A DNA stretch of 64,000 nt, taken from contig NZ_CP023344.1 of assembly GCF_002310495.1 (NCBI RefSeq), positions 124,001-188,000 on the forward strand, given 5' to 3'. Origin of the DNA: Nibricoccus aquaticus. Its GTDB lineage: Bacteria; Verrucomicrobiota; Verrucomicrobiia; Opitutales; Opitutaceae. Below the pieces are notes generated by a model. The model was not told the DNA's origin. It worked only from the letters and a program-made list of their open reading frames with translations, and did not search any database. Position 1 is the first letter of the stretch; each line of letters starts with the position of its first letter. Shown one piece after another: positions 43,698-52,095 of the stretch. The position numbers were made by a program, and so were the translations under genes.

Positions 43698-45461
43698 TCA
43701 CCGCTTGCGCCCGCCCAACCACGTTAGCACCTCCGCCAGCGTCCGTGTATTGAGCACATTCTCCTTCGTCAGCCACCCCTTGCGCGCCGCCACCACACCG
43801 TGATGCACGTACGTCAGCCCGCCCGTGTCATGCGCATCCGGATTGATCGCGCACATCAGCCCGCGCTCCGCACCGCGTCTCCACAAACGCCAGTCCATAT
43901 CCAGCCGCCACGGATTCGCGTTCAACTCGATGACCACCTTGTTCGCGATCGCCGCATCGATGATCTTCGCCGCATTCACCCCGTAAGCTTCGCGCTGAAG
44001 TAACAAACGCCCCGTCAAATGCCCGAGCATCGACACATGCGGTGACTCGATCGCCTTGATGATCCGCGCCGTCATCACGTCCTCCGTCTGCGCGAACGCG
44101 TTGTGCACCGACGCCACCACATAATCCAGTTTCGCCAGCGTCGCGTCATCGAAGTCCATCCGCCCGTCCGCCAGGATGTCGCACTCGCTTCCACTCAACA
44201 CCCGCACTCGAAACCGCCCCGACGCATTCAACGCCTCGATCGCCGCGATCTGCTCCATCAACCGCGCCTCGTTCAAGCCATTCGCCTGAAAACTCGCCTT
44301 CGAGTGATCGGAGATCCCGAGATATTCCCAACCCAGCGCATCCGCCGCTGCCGCCATTTCATTGAGCGTGTTTCGGCCATCCGAAGCCGTCGTGTGATTA
44401 TGAAACGCCCCGCGCAAATCCCCATCCTCGATCAGCCGCGGCAGTTCACCCACCTCCGCCGCCTCGATCTCGCCCAACCCTTCGCGCAATTCCGGCGGAA
44501 TGAATTTCAGTCCTAGGTGCGAAAACAACTCCGCCTCATCTATAATCTTCAAACTCACGTCCGGCCCACCCGCCGCTTTCGCCTTCACCGTGCCTTCACC
44601 TTCCGCTGGCACCAGCCCCCACTCGCTCAAACTCAATCCACGCGCGAGCGCCCGCTGCCGCATCTGCACATTGTGATCCTTCGACCCCGTGAAGTGATGC
44701 AGCGCAAAAACGAACTGCTCCGCCGGCACGATCCGCAAATCCGCCTGCAAGCCACTCTCGTAACGCACGCTCGCTTTCGTCTCCCCCTTCGCCGTCACCT
44801 CCTTCACGCCCGGCCGTGACACAAACCACTCGACCACCGGCGCGACCTGCGATGCCGCCACGATAAAATCCAAATCGCCCACCGTCTCCATCCCGCGCCG
44901 CAAACTCCCCGCATGCTCCGCCCGCTGCACTTCGGGAAGCGCCCGCAGCCCCGCCAGAATCGGCTCCGCCACATCGAACGCCACCGCCCGCAAATGCCGC
45001 TTCGAGTACGCCTCCCGATTCCGGATACCCGCCAAAATTTTCTCCTGCGACTTCTCCCCAAACCCCGCGAGCGCCGCGACCTTCCCCTCCGCACACGCCT
45101 TCGTGAGCCCTTCGATCGTATCGATGCCCAGCTGCTCATTCAGCGCCTTGATCTTCTTCGCCCCGAGCCCGGGAATTTCTAGCATCTCAATCAACCCCGG
45201 CGCCACCGTCGCCTTCAGATCCTCATAAAACTTCAAATGCCCCGTCGTGTGCAGCTCCGTGATCTTCTGCACGAGCGCCTCGCCAAAACCTTTGATCTTC
45301 CCAAGCCGCTCCTCCGCGATGACCGTCGCGAGATCTTCCTCCAACGCTTCGAGAGTCCGCGCCCCCGTCTGATACGCCCGTGTCTTGAAAGGATTCTCCC
45401 CCTTCAATTCCAGCAGCACAGCGATGTCATTCAGCACGTCGGCGATCTCGTTCTTGTTCAC
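43698..45461 (-). CDS. polX: DNA polymerase X family protein with PHP domain
   Basis: Repair polymerase of 587 aa. The GTG at 45461 is chosen as start ([20 protein letters not shown] is the family N-terminus); a TTG lies 12 bp upstream. Residues ~1-80 form the HhH 8-kDa domain, the palm follows with [19 protein letters not shown] (catalytic Asp pair), and the C-terminal PHP domain ([38 protein letters not shown]) provides 3'-5' exonuclease and AP-endonuclease chemistry. PolX acts in base excision repair. It is probably transcribed alone. Confidence 0.95.
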   Translation of the reverse strand: MNKNEIADVLNDIAVLLELKGENPFKTRAYQTGARTLEALEEDLATVIAEERLGKIKGFGEALVQKITELHTTGHLKFYEDLKATVAPGLIEMLEIPGLGAKKIKALNEQLGIDTIEGLTKACAEGKVAALAGFGEKSQEKILAGIRNREAYSKRHLRAVAFDVAEPILAGLRALPEVQRAEHAGSLRRGMETVGDLDFIVAASQVAPVVEWFVSRPGVKEVTAKGETKASVRYESGLQADLRIVPAEQFVFALHHFTGSKDHNVQMRQRALARGLSLSEWGLVPAEGEGTVKAKAAGGPDVSLKIIDEAELFSHLGLKFIPPELREGLGEIEAAEVGELPRLIEDGDLRGAFHNHTTASDGRNTLNEMAAAADALGWEYLGISDHSKASFQANGLNEARLMEQIAAIEALNASGRFRVRVLSGSECDILADGRMDFDDATLAKLDYVVASVHNAFAQTEDVMTARIIKAIESPHVSMLGHLTGRLLLQREAYGVNAAKIIDAAIANKVVIELNANPWRLDMDWRLWRRGAERGLMCAINPDAHDTGGLTYVHHGVVAARKGWLTKENVLNTRTLAEVLTWLGGRKR

Positions 45462-45893
45462 ATCACCACCCAAACAACGATTCCGCCCCGCGCACTCCGA
45501 AAATTCCTTCCACGCGCGACTTCACCTCTGAGGTAGGGACAATGCTCCGCATTGTCCGCCTCCGTCCCTGGGAGCGCCGACGTCCCCGTCGGCTTCGGCC
45601 TTCACCCGGTCGTCCATGCTCATCAGCCTCGCCGGCAGTTTGCCCTACTCGCTACCCACCGCTCGCTACTTTCCTCCGCACACCCCCACGCCTCTCACCC
45701 TCTGTGCCTCCTCCGTGCTCTCTGTGTAACCATCCGTCCGCAGCCCGCATTCTCCAACAAAACCTTCCGTCGCGAAACACCCGCTCCCTCACTTGAACGT
45801 TCAGCGTTAAACGTTGAACGTTGAGCGTTCTCCCGTCCTCGGACTCCCTCCTGTTAATCCTGCCATCCTGCCATCCTGTCCAAAATTCCGCCC
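45462..45893. repeat. Repeat-rich 432-bp gap upstream of the solute-binding protein gene
   Basis: In order: hairpin GGACAATGCTCCGCATTGTCC (45537-45557, flanked by GTAGG and CCTCC); CCTGGGAGCGCCGACG...CGTCGGC (45567-45593); a tandem GAACGTT/AGCGTT stretch (45793-45830); and ATCCTGTTAATCCTGCC-type repeats (45850-45889) ending just before the start codon at 45894. No gene is evident. A polX promoter is expected near 45480-45530. Confidence 0.75.
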
Positions 45894-46934
45894 ATGTCTT
45901 TCCTCCGCCTCCGTCTAGCCTCCCTCGCCCTCCTCTCCACCTTCGCCTTCACCGCCTGCGGCAAAAAACAATCCGCCCCCTCCGACTCTTCCTCCTCCAC
46001 TTCCGCTCCGTCCTCTTCCTCCACCGCCGCTCTCACCAAAATCACCGTCCAACTCGACTGGGTCGCCGAGCCCGAACACGGCGGTTTCTACCAAGCCCTC
46101 GCCCGCGGCTTCTTCCGCGAAGAAAACCTCGACGTCACCCTGATCCCCGGCGGCCCCAACGCCTTCGCCACGCAAAAAGTCGCCAGCGGCCAGGCCCAGT
46201 TCGCCCAGGCCGACAGCACCAACACCATCCTCGCCATCGCCCAGGGCATCCCCGTCATCAATTTCGCCGCCGTCTTCCAAAACGATCCCTCCGTCCTGAT
46301 GCTCCACTCGGACAACCCGGTCGCCCGCTTCGAAGACCTCGCCGGCAAGACCATCATGGCCCGCCCCGAATGGGCCTTCATCCCGTACGTGAAGAAAAAA
46401 TACGGCATCGAGTTCGGCCTCATCCCGCAAAACTTCTCCCTCGCCAACTTCGTCGCCGACAAAAATTTCATCCAGCAAGCCTTCTACATCGCCGAGCCCT
46501 TCAACGTCGCCAAGGAGAGCCACGGCACCATCAAAACGAAATACCTCTACCCGTGGGACGCCGGCTTCGACGCGTACGTCACCGTCATCGCCAACAAACC
46601 CTGGCTCGCGAAAAACCCCGACGCCGCCCGCGCCTTCTACCGCGCCTACGTCCGCGGCTGGCAGGACTACCTCGAAGGAGACCCCGCACCCGCCCACGCC
46701 CTCATGAAGAAAGCCAACCCCGCCGCGACCGACGACTACCTCGCCTTCTCGCGCCAAATGATCATCGACGAAAAACTCGTCATCGGCCGCACCGCCACCG
46801 ACGCCTCCCAAATCGGCCGCCTCAGCCCCGCCCGCTTCCAAACCCAACTCACCCAACTCCGCGATTTGGACATCCTCAAAAAAGCCCTGACCGTCGACGA
46901 CGTCCTCGCGTCCGACAGCCCTGCCGCCAAGTAG
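45894..46934 (+). CDS. NMT1/THI5-like solute-binding lipoprotein
   Basis: Periplasmic ABC-type binding protein of 346 aa. The lipobox FAFTAC ends the signal peptide at about residue 21, followed by a Ser-rich linker. The mature fold is that of NMT1/THI5 and SsuA-like proteins: ITVQLDWVAEPEHGGFYQALARGFF (family signature), VTLIPGGPNAFATQKVASGQAQFAQ, GIPVINFAAVFQNDPSVLML, AGKTIMARPEW. Ligands in the family are pyrimidine precursors, alkanesulfonates or nitrate-like ions. No permease or ATPase gene is adjacent, so it is an orphan binding protein. An amidohydrolase gene lies 0.8 kb downstream in the same direction. Confidence 0.88.
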   Translation: MSFLRLRLASLALLSTFAFTACGKKQSAPSDSSSSTSAPSSSSTAALTKITVQLDWVAEPEHGGFYQALARGFFREENLDVTLIPGGPNAFATQKVASGQAQFAQADSTNTILAIAQGIPVINFAAVFQNDPSVLMLHSDNPVARFEDLAGKTIMARPEWAFIPYVKKKYGIEFGLIPQNFSLANFVADKNFIQQAFYIAEPFNVAKESHGTIKTKYLYPWDAGFDAYVTVIANKPWLAKNPDAARAFYRAYVRGWQDYLEGDPAPAHALMKKANPAATDDYLAFSRQMIIDEKLVIGRTATDASQIGRLSPARFQTQLTQLRDLDILKKALTVDDVLASDSPAAK

Positions 46935-47094
46935 GCCAGCGTGCTCGCACGCGCTCCGTCCCTGGGAGCGCCGACGGCCCGTCGGCTCCGGCAATAGACT
47001 CCATCGATACTGTACCGACTACACACTCCACTGACCGCAGCCCTCTCATCACTCCGACCAATCCTCTTAATCCCGTTAATCCTGTCCAAATTCC
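46931..47094. repeat. Repeat cluster between two genes
   Basis: AGCGTGCTCGCACGCGCT (46938-46955) is a hairpin that overlaps the previous stop region, followed by CCTGGGAGCGCCGACGGCCC (46961-46980) with GTCGGC completing its stem. ATCCTCTTAATCCCGTTAAT (47061-47080) belongs to the same family as 45850-45889. Confidence 0.75.
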
Positions 47095-47137
47095 GATTCC
47101 CAAATCGCGGCACCCCGACCCCTTCTCAATTCACCTC

Positions 47138-47536
47138 ATGAATAGCGCGAAACGATATCGACTGGGCGGAAGCAACGAGACCATCGACGAGAGAGAGGAA
47201 GCCACATTTCGAGAAGCAGCGCGGCTCCGATTGCTGCAGACCAGTCCTCGTTTTAAGAGAAGGGACCGCTACTTCCGTTTTGCGACCATCGCACTGTGGC
47301 TGACCTTCTACATCTGCGGTCTCCTGAGCATCCCTTCAAAATCGAAACACTCCCCCTTTGAAGGGAACACTCACATGAAAATAGGAGCCGTCATGTTTGT
47401 CACAGTCGGCCTCATTGGATTGCTCGAATGGCGGAAACGTAAATCGATGGATGCTGAAATTCGGCGGATATTTAGGTTAGACGATTTCAAAGCAGTCGAA
47501 GCAGCAGTGGAGCAAAAACACGGACGCGTTATTTAA
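47138..47536 (+). CDS. Small membrane protein, hypothetical
   Basis: A 132-aa product: basic N-terminus (MNSAKRYRLGGSNETIDERE), two membrane helices (FRFATIALWLTFYICGLLSI and MKIGAVMFVTVGLIGLLEW) and a charged C-terminal tail (IFRLDDFKAVEAAVEQKHGR). No family is recognised. The gene is noticeably richer in A+T than its neighbours, so it is probably a recent arrival. Orientation and spacing would allow expression from the same region as the next gene, but the 201-bp gap argues against an operon. Confidence 0.6.
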   Translation: MNSAKRYRLGGSNETIDEREEATFREAARLRLLQTSPRFKRRDRYFRFATIALWLTFYICGLLSIPSKSKHSPFEGNTHMKIGAVMFVTVGLIGLLEWRKRKSMDAEIRRIFRLDDFKAVEAAVEQKHGRVI

Positions 47537-47700
47537 TTTATCCCGCACGAAAACAGCGCGGACATCGCCGAATAAATTCCTTTCGCCCAGCACCCCGCCT
47601 GCGCCCAACTACAAACTACCTCCGTCCGCCAACCCGGCCCAAGCCCTGCTACCTTTCGGCATTCAACCTTCGCCCTCCTAATCGCCGTTCCTCTCAGACA

Positions 47701-47730
47701 CTGGTCATTGGTCACTGGTTAACTGGTCAT
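47701..47730. repeat. Short tandem ACTGGTCATTGGTCACTGG motif
   Basis: CTGGTCATTGGTCACTGGTT followed by AACTGGTCAT gives three imperfect copies of an (A)CTGGTCA unit directly in front of the amidohydrolase start at 47738. A role in translation or regulation is possible but not indicated by any known motif. Confidence 0.6.
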
Positions 47731-47737
47731 CCCCATC

Positions 47738-48961
47738 ATGCCCGAACTCCGCGACTGCATCGTCCTCCACGGCCCCGACCTCGTGCCGCACCGCGCACGC
47801 CGCTTCGCCTGGGTTCACGACACCATCACCGCCATCGAACTCGGCGAACCCTGCACCCAGCTCGACACCGGCGCCCTCGTCGTAATCCCCGGCCTCTACA
47901 ACAGCCACACCCACATGGGCGACAGCGCCCTCCCCGACGGCGCCACCGGCCTCACCCTCGAACAAGCCTTCTTCCGGCCCGACGGCTATAAATACCGCGA
48001 ACTCGCAAAACTCTCCGAGGAAACCCACCTCCCGCACCTCGTCGCCCATCTTGGATACATGGCCCGCTGCGGCGTCGTCTGCCACCTCGACTTCCGCGAA
48101 CAAGGCCTCCCCGGCGCCCGCCTCCTCCGCAAAGCCTCCGAGCAAACCGGCGTCCAATCCATCATCCTCAGCCAGTTCAACGAATCGCCCATCCCCGAAG
48201 ACCAGCTCCGCGCCAACCTCTCGCCCCTCCCCGAAACCGCGCGCCTCGAACTCGAGCAAATCCTCACCATCGCCGACGGCTTCTCCGAAAGCACGATGAA
48301 CGACCTCACGGACAACGCCTGGCGCGAAATCCGCGACATCACCTCCGCCCGCCGCAAACTCCGCGCCATCCACTGCCTCGAAAACCCCGGCTACCGCGAC
48401 CTCTCCGTCGCGACCACCGGGCGCGGCGACCTCATCCGCGCGCTCGAGATTTACGACCCGCACCTCGTCGTGCACATGACCGCCGCCAACGCCGACGAAA
48501 TCGCCCTCCTCGCCCGCTCCGGCAAAACCGCCGTCCTCAACCCCCGCGCCAACGCCGCCCTCGGCCTCGCCCTCCCGCCCGTCGCCGCCCTCCTCGCCGC
48601 CGGCGCCAATCTCCTCCTCGGCACCGACAACGGCATGCTCAACAGCCCCTCGATCCTCGCGGAGTTGGATTTCACCTTTAAAGTCGCCAAGTCCCAATTC
48701 GCCGACGCCCTCCGCCCCGATCCGACGGCGATCTTGAAAATGGCCACGAGCAACATCCGCCCCGCGCTCGGCGGCGACCACTTCGGCCACCTCGCCCACG
48801 GCCTGCCCGCCAGCTTCGTCATCCTCGACTTCACCGCCCCCCACCTCCGCGCCACGCGACATATTACCGCAAGCATCGTCGGCCGAGTCACCCCCGCCGA
48901 CATCCTCGCCACCTACCACACCGGCCGCGAACTCTACCGCGCGCCCGCATTCACCTTCTAG
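47738..48961 (+). CDS. Amidohydrolase-superfamily protein (ATZ/TRZ-like deaminase)
   Basis: Metal-dependent hydrolase of 407 aa. The HxH metal site is in IPGLYNSHTHMGDSALP; further metal ligands are likely in RAIHCLEN, LVVHMTAANADE and LLGTDNGML (the catalytic Asp). The C-terminal segment GLPASFVILDFTAPHLR is the usual beta-sandwich return. Family members deaminate or hydrolyse C-N bonds of purines, pyrimidines and related rings (guanine/cytosine deaminases, atrazine-type enzymes). Together with the upstream binding protein it could serve a nucleobase or pyrimidine salvage route, but this is a guess from proximity. Confidence 0.82.
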   Translation: MPELRDCIVLHGPDLVPHRARRFAWVHDTITAIELGEPCTQLDTGALVVIPGLYNSHTHMGDSALPDGATGLTLEQAFFRPDGYKYRELAKLSEETHLPHLVAHLGYMARCGVVCHLDFREQGLPGARLLRKASEQTGVQSIILSQFNESPIPEDQLRANLSPLPETARLELEQILTIADGFSESTMNDLTDNAWREIRDITSARRKLRAIHCLENPGYRDLSVATTGRGDLIRALEIYDPHLVVHMTAANADEIALLARSGKTAVLNPRANAALGLALPPVAALLAAGANLLLGTDNGMLNSPSILAELDFTFKVAKSQFADALRPDPTAILKMATSNIRPALGGDHFGHLAHGLPASFVILDFTAPHLRATRHITASIVGRVTPADILATYHTGRELYRAPAFTF

Positions 48962-49075
48962 GGCCGGAGCTCCAGTTCGTTTTTGGATTCCAAAAGTCGC
49001 CAGCCCACTCTGCTGAACTTAAGAGTTGCGACTCAGGATTCGTCCGTCCGAAGAATTCTCCACCCCAGCCCCCGT

Positions 49076-49426
49076 ATGACTCAAGAACGAGCAGAAAAAG
49101 CTAAACGCCCGGCCCGTGTTTCAAAATTTCACTGCTCCAAGTTCATCGACTTGGTTCTTGTTATGGATGCCGATGGGCAACGCGTCACAACGATTAAAGT
49201 GGGTCGCATCGTGAGTGATCGTCGAGAGGCTTCCGTTTGTCCCCTACTCGGCAAAGCGTATCTTGGCGGCACCGGGCGGGAAGTGAGCCTTCTGCGGGTG
49301 ATTGCTGATATTAAAGCACTCGTCGCTGCGAAAACCGGGTCGTCGAATTGGCGCTTCGCGACCAGCACAGGTGGTAAACACTCTCCTGTCGTAGCTGGGC
49401 CTCTCGCGGAAAAACTTGCGGCGTGA
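49076..49426 (+). CDS. Hypothetical protein upstream of exonuclease-BRCT gene
   Basis: A 116-aa product from MTQERAEKAKRPARVSKFHC. A central beta-rich part (FIDLVLVMDADGQRVTTIKVGRI) is followed by a helical/loop segment (REVSLLRVIADIKALVAAKT) and ends in VVAGPLAEKLAA. No signal peptide, membrane span or known motif is present. Its stop codon overlaps the GTG start of the exonuclease gene by 4 bp (GTGA), so the two are almost certainly translated together and may be partners. Its composition is lower in GC than flanking core genes. Confidence 0.65.
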   Translation: MTQERAEKAKRPARVSKFHCSKFIDLVLVMDADGQRVTTIKVGRIVSDRREASVCPLLGKAYLGGTGREVSLLRVIADIKALVAAKTGSSNWRFATSTGGKHSPVVAGPLAEKLAA

Positions 49427-50280
49427 AAGCAACTAACTGGGTGCTGATCGATACGGAGACTTCCGGGATCTACACCAACCCGGTTTACTGCGTGGAAATT
49501 GCTGCCCAGCGAATGCGCGGGCTGGAGCCTGACGGAGAGCCTTTTCATGCCTTTCTGAACCACGAGGCGGAGATCGAGCTAGGAGCCGAGCGGGCTCATG
49601 GCTACAGCCGTGAGTATCTTCGTCGGCATGGACGCGCTCCCAAAGACGTACACCAAGATCTGCAATCATTCGTGGGATCGCTGCCCGTCGTAGCATATAA
49701 CTTCGGTTACGATTTCACTCGGGTGCTCATTCCAGAATCTCAGCGCCTTGGGATGGATTGGGAGCCCAACCGCGGCTTCTGCGCCATGGCTCTTGCTAGG
49801 AGATGCATCCCTCAAATGCACTCCCACAAGCTTCAGATACTAGCTGAGCGTTTTCTTCCCGACGCGCCTCCACAGGCACATCAAGCCAAAGGGGATGTCG
49901 GGCTGACTATCAGGCTGCTTCGCGAAGTGATCTATCCACTTCTCGAAAACCGAGGGCACACTGCATTCAAAGCTATCGTCGAAATCGCAGATGGTTTTTC
50001 GCCATTCGAAACTCACGAAGCGCCCGAATTCAGTCGCTCATTTCCCGAAAGTAAAAAGCTGGCAGGCCTCAGGTTCGTGATAACAGGCACTCTGAGATCG
50101 ATGGATCGGGAGGATGCCGAAAGTATGATCGCCGCTGCGGGAGGACGAACATCTTCTTCTGTAAGCGGAAAGACCGACTATCTGTTGGTTGGAATCGATG
50201 CAGGTTCGAAACTAACCAAAGCGAGAGATCTAGGCATAAAACTGATCGGCGAGGATGAGCTCTTTGAGATGCTTAAATGA
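49423..50280 (+). CDS. DnaQ-like 3'-5' exonuclease fused to a BRCT domain
   Basis: A 285-aa protein. The N-terminal exonuclease (DEDD type) has ExoI WVLIDTETSG, ExoII YNFGYDFTRVLIPES and ExoIII HQAKGDVGLTIRLL (the final catalytic Asp). The C-terminal ~75 residues are a BRCT module of the NAD-ligase type: LAGLRFVITGTLRSMDREDA, SSVSGKTDYLLVGID, GSKLTKARDLGIKLIGEDEL. BRCT domains recognise DNA ends or phosphoproteins, so the fusion suggests DNA-end processing. It begins with GTG overlapping the preceding small gene. The pair has atypical composition and no other repair gene beside it. Confidence 0.85.
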   Translation: MKATNWVLIDTETSGIYTNPVYCVEIAAQRMRGLEPDGEPFHAFLNHEAEIELGAERAHGYSREYLRRHGRAPKDVHQDLQSFVGSLPVVAYNFGYDFTRVLIPESQRLGMDWEPNRGFCAMALARRCIPQMHSHKLQILAERFLPDAPPQAHQAKGDVGLTIRLLREVIYPLLENRGHTAFKAIVEIADGFSPFETHEAPEFSRSFPESKKLAGLRFVITGTLRSMDREDAESMIAAAGGRTSSSVSGKTDYLLVGIDAGSKLTKARDLGIKLIGEDELFEMLK

Positions 50281-50355
50281 ACTTACGCATCGAGTCCCCA
50301 AAAGACGCTGGAGCGAAAGTCCTATCAGGCCCGTAACACCATTGTCTCCTCTGAA

Positions 50356-50386
50356 CTCCGCGTCCTCCGCGTCTCCGCGGTGAAAC
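50356..50386. repeat. CTCCGCGTCTCCGCGG repeat
   Basis: Two tandem CTCCGCGTC units followed by TCCGCGGTGAAAC. It is related to 43573-43590. It lies immediately before the 231-bp duplicated segment. Confidence 0.65.
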
Positions 50387-50395
50387 TTTCCCTTT

Positions 50396-50626
50396 GCGCT
50401 CCGCTCCGTCTTGCGTGGCCATCACCTCATGCCGCAACCCACCGCCCGCGAACGCTTCTTCCCGCTCCTCCGCACCGCCCTCGCGGAAAGCACCTTCGTG
50501 AAGCTCACCCTCGGCAAACACCGCGGCGCCGACACCACGCTCAACAACCTCTTCATCCGCCCCGTCGTCCTGAAGACCGGCCCGCAGCTCACCTTCGTCT
50601 ACCGCCACGCCACCCGCGACATCACG
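50396..50626 (+). repeat. 231-bp direct repeat, copy 1 (intact-start copy)
   Basis: It matches 51805-52035 without gaps, differing at about 16 positions (93% identity). This copy contains the ATG (50429) of the small gene. The two copies lie 1409 bp apart and bracket the EamA transporter gene. Confidence 0.9.
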
Positions 50627-50815
50627 AAAAACCACGCTTACGCCGAAGCCATCGCCCTCATCGAACAACTCATCGGCACCGACTTCCTCGACGCCCACCT
50701 GTTCACCAGCGCCGAAACCGTCCAGCTCGCCACCGATGCCGAAGGTATCACCCGTTTCTCGCTAAAAAAACTCCCCCACCCCGCCAGCCCCGAGTCTCCG
50801 TCCCCCATCGCCTGA
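50429..50815 (+). CDS. Conserved-looking 128-aa protein, possibly a truncated methyltransferase-type gene
   Basis: The product begins MPQPTARERFFPLLRTALAE and continues FVKLTLGKHRGADTTLNNLF, RPVVLKTGPQLTFVYRHATR and LIEQLIGTDFLDAHLFTSAE. I recall a similar N-terminal domain in uncharacterised Verrucomicrobiota SAM-dependent methyltransferases of about 390 aa, which would make this a remnant whose catalytic half is missing, but I cannot verify that here. The tail (KKLPHPASPESPSPIA) looks degenerate. Its first ~65 codons are duplicated at 51838-52035 with the start codon lost. No catalytic motif is present, so function is not assigned. Confidence 0.5.
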   Translation: MPQPTARERFFPLLRTALAESTFVKLTLGKHRGADTTLNNLFIRPVVLKTGPQLTFVYRHATRDITKNHAYAEAIALIEQLIGTDFLDAHLFTSAETVQLATDAEGITRFSLKKLPHPASPESPSPIA

Positions 50816-50897
50816 CACGGCGAGCCCGCCGCGACTCTTCGCTCTACGCAACTGCTTCGCCCGCGATGCTCAGCTCACTCCACCGCTCGCGCATCCC

Positions 50898-51758
50898 TTG
50901 AAAGTCGCCTCCATCGTTCTCCTCACCGGCATCGCGATGCTCGCGTTTGCCGCCAACTCCGTGCTCTGCCGTCTCGCGCTCGGCCACGATGAAATCGATG
51001 CCACCGGTTTCACCGCGATCCGCCTCGCGGCCGGCGCGCTCGTACTGGCCTCAATCATAGCCGCCCGGCGCCAAAAGACATCTGCGAACCAGCGCGGAAG
51101 CTGGATCTCCGCCAGCATGCTCTTCCTTTACGCAGCCGCCTTTTCGCTCGCGTATCGCCAGCTCAGCTCAGGCACCGGCGCGCTGATACTTTTCGGCTCC
51201 GTGCAGCTCACCATGCTGATCGCCGCGCACCGCACCGGCGAGCGAGCCGCCGCGCCTGAGTGGATGGGCCTGATCCTCGCATTCGGTGGCCTGACCTACC
51301 TCGTCGCTCCAGGCATCGCCGCTCCGCCCGCACTTGGCGCAGCCTTGATGAGCGTCGCGGGCCTGGCTTGGGGCGTGTATTCGATCCGTGGACGAGGCGC
51401 GCAGGATCCGCTCGCGGTCACCGCCGGAAACTTCATCCGCTGCGTCCCCATGGCCATCATCGCGATGCTGATAGCGATCCGCACCGTCCACGTGACGCCG
51501 ACCGGCATCCTCCTCGCGGCCATCTCCGGCGCGATCACCTCCGGCCTGGGTTACGTGATCTGGTATAGCGTTCTTCCCCACCTCACCAAAACACGGGCGG
51601 CGCTCGTCCAGTTATCCGTCCCCATCATCGCCGCTCTCGGCGGCGCGGCCTTTCTTGGTGAAAAAATAACCGCACGCCTCGCCGTCGCGAGTTTGCTGGT
51701 ACTCGGCGGCATCGCCCTTGCCGTCGGCGTCAGCAGCTTCGCACCGAAAAAGTCCTGA
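50898..51758 (+). CDS. EamA/DMT-family transporter
   Basis: Ten-helix drug/metabolite transporter of 286 aa made of two EamA repeats (first helix KVASIVLLTGIAMLAFAANS; second repeat around ALGAALMSVAGLAWGVYSIR). The C-terminal repeat ends LLVLGGIALAVGVSSF. The start is a TTG at 50898; an in-frame ATG at 50934 would cut the first helix. It is flanked by a 231-bp direct duplication, the downstream copy starting 46 bp after its stop. Substrates of the family are metabolites or amino acids and cannot be predicted here. Confidence 0.88.
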   Translation: MKVASIVLLTGIAMLAFAANSVLCRLALGHDEIDATGFTAIRLAAGALVLASIIAARRQKTSANQRGSWISASMLFLYAAAFSLAYRQLSSGTGALILFGSVQLTMLIAAHRTGERAAAPEWMGLILAFGGLTYLVAPGIAAPPALGAALMSVAGLAWGVYSIRGRGAQDPLAVTAGNFIRCVPMAIIAMLIAIRTVHVTPTGILLAAISGAITSGLGYVIWYSVLPHLTKTRAALVQLSVPIIAALGGAAFLGEKITARLAVASLLVLGGIALAVGVSSFAPKKS

Positions 51759-51804
51759 ACGTTCACTGCGAGCGCATCGCGACCGCCACCCGCAAAAACC
51801 CGTT

Positions 51805-52035
51805 GCGCTCTGCCCCGTCTTGCGCGGCCATCACCGCCTGCCGCAACCCACCGCCCGCGAACGCTTCTTCCCGCTCTTCCGCACCGCCCTCGCAGAAAGC
51901 ACCTTCGTGAAGCTCACGCTCGGCAAACACCGAGGCGCCGACACCACGATCAACAACCTCTTCATCCGCCCCGTCGTCCTGAAGACCGGCCCACAGCTCA
52001 CCTTCGTCTACCGCCACGCCACGAAAGACATCACG
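51805..52035 (+). pseudogene. 231-bp direct repeat, copy 2: decayed 5' fragment of the 50429 gene
   Basis: It is 93% identical to 50396-50626. The ATG of copy 1 corresponds to CTG here, and the frame leaves the homologous segment about 65 codons in and runs into unrelated sequence. No ribosome site or stop-proximal coding character supports expression, so it is treated as a duplicated gene remnant. The homologous reading frame itself is preserved, consistent with recent origin. Confidence 0.8.
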
Positions 52036-52095
52036 AAGAAGGGGAAAAGGGATCAAACTGAGATCGTCCCGCCTTCCCGGGTTCGCGCATCCCGC

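Noticed and set aside
45793-45830. CRISPR-like tandem array
   Set aside because: Units are about 10-14 bp, imperfect and without spacers of uniform length; simple tandem repeat.
50429-50815. Calling this gene a functional methyltransferase
   Set aside because: No SAM-binding glycine motif is present; only an N-terminal similarity recalled from memory.
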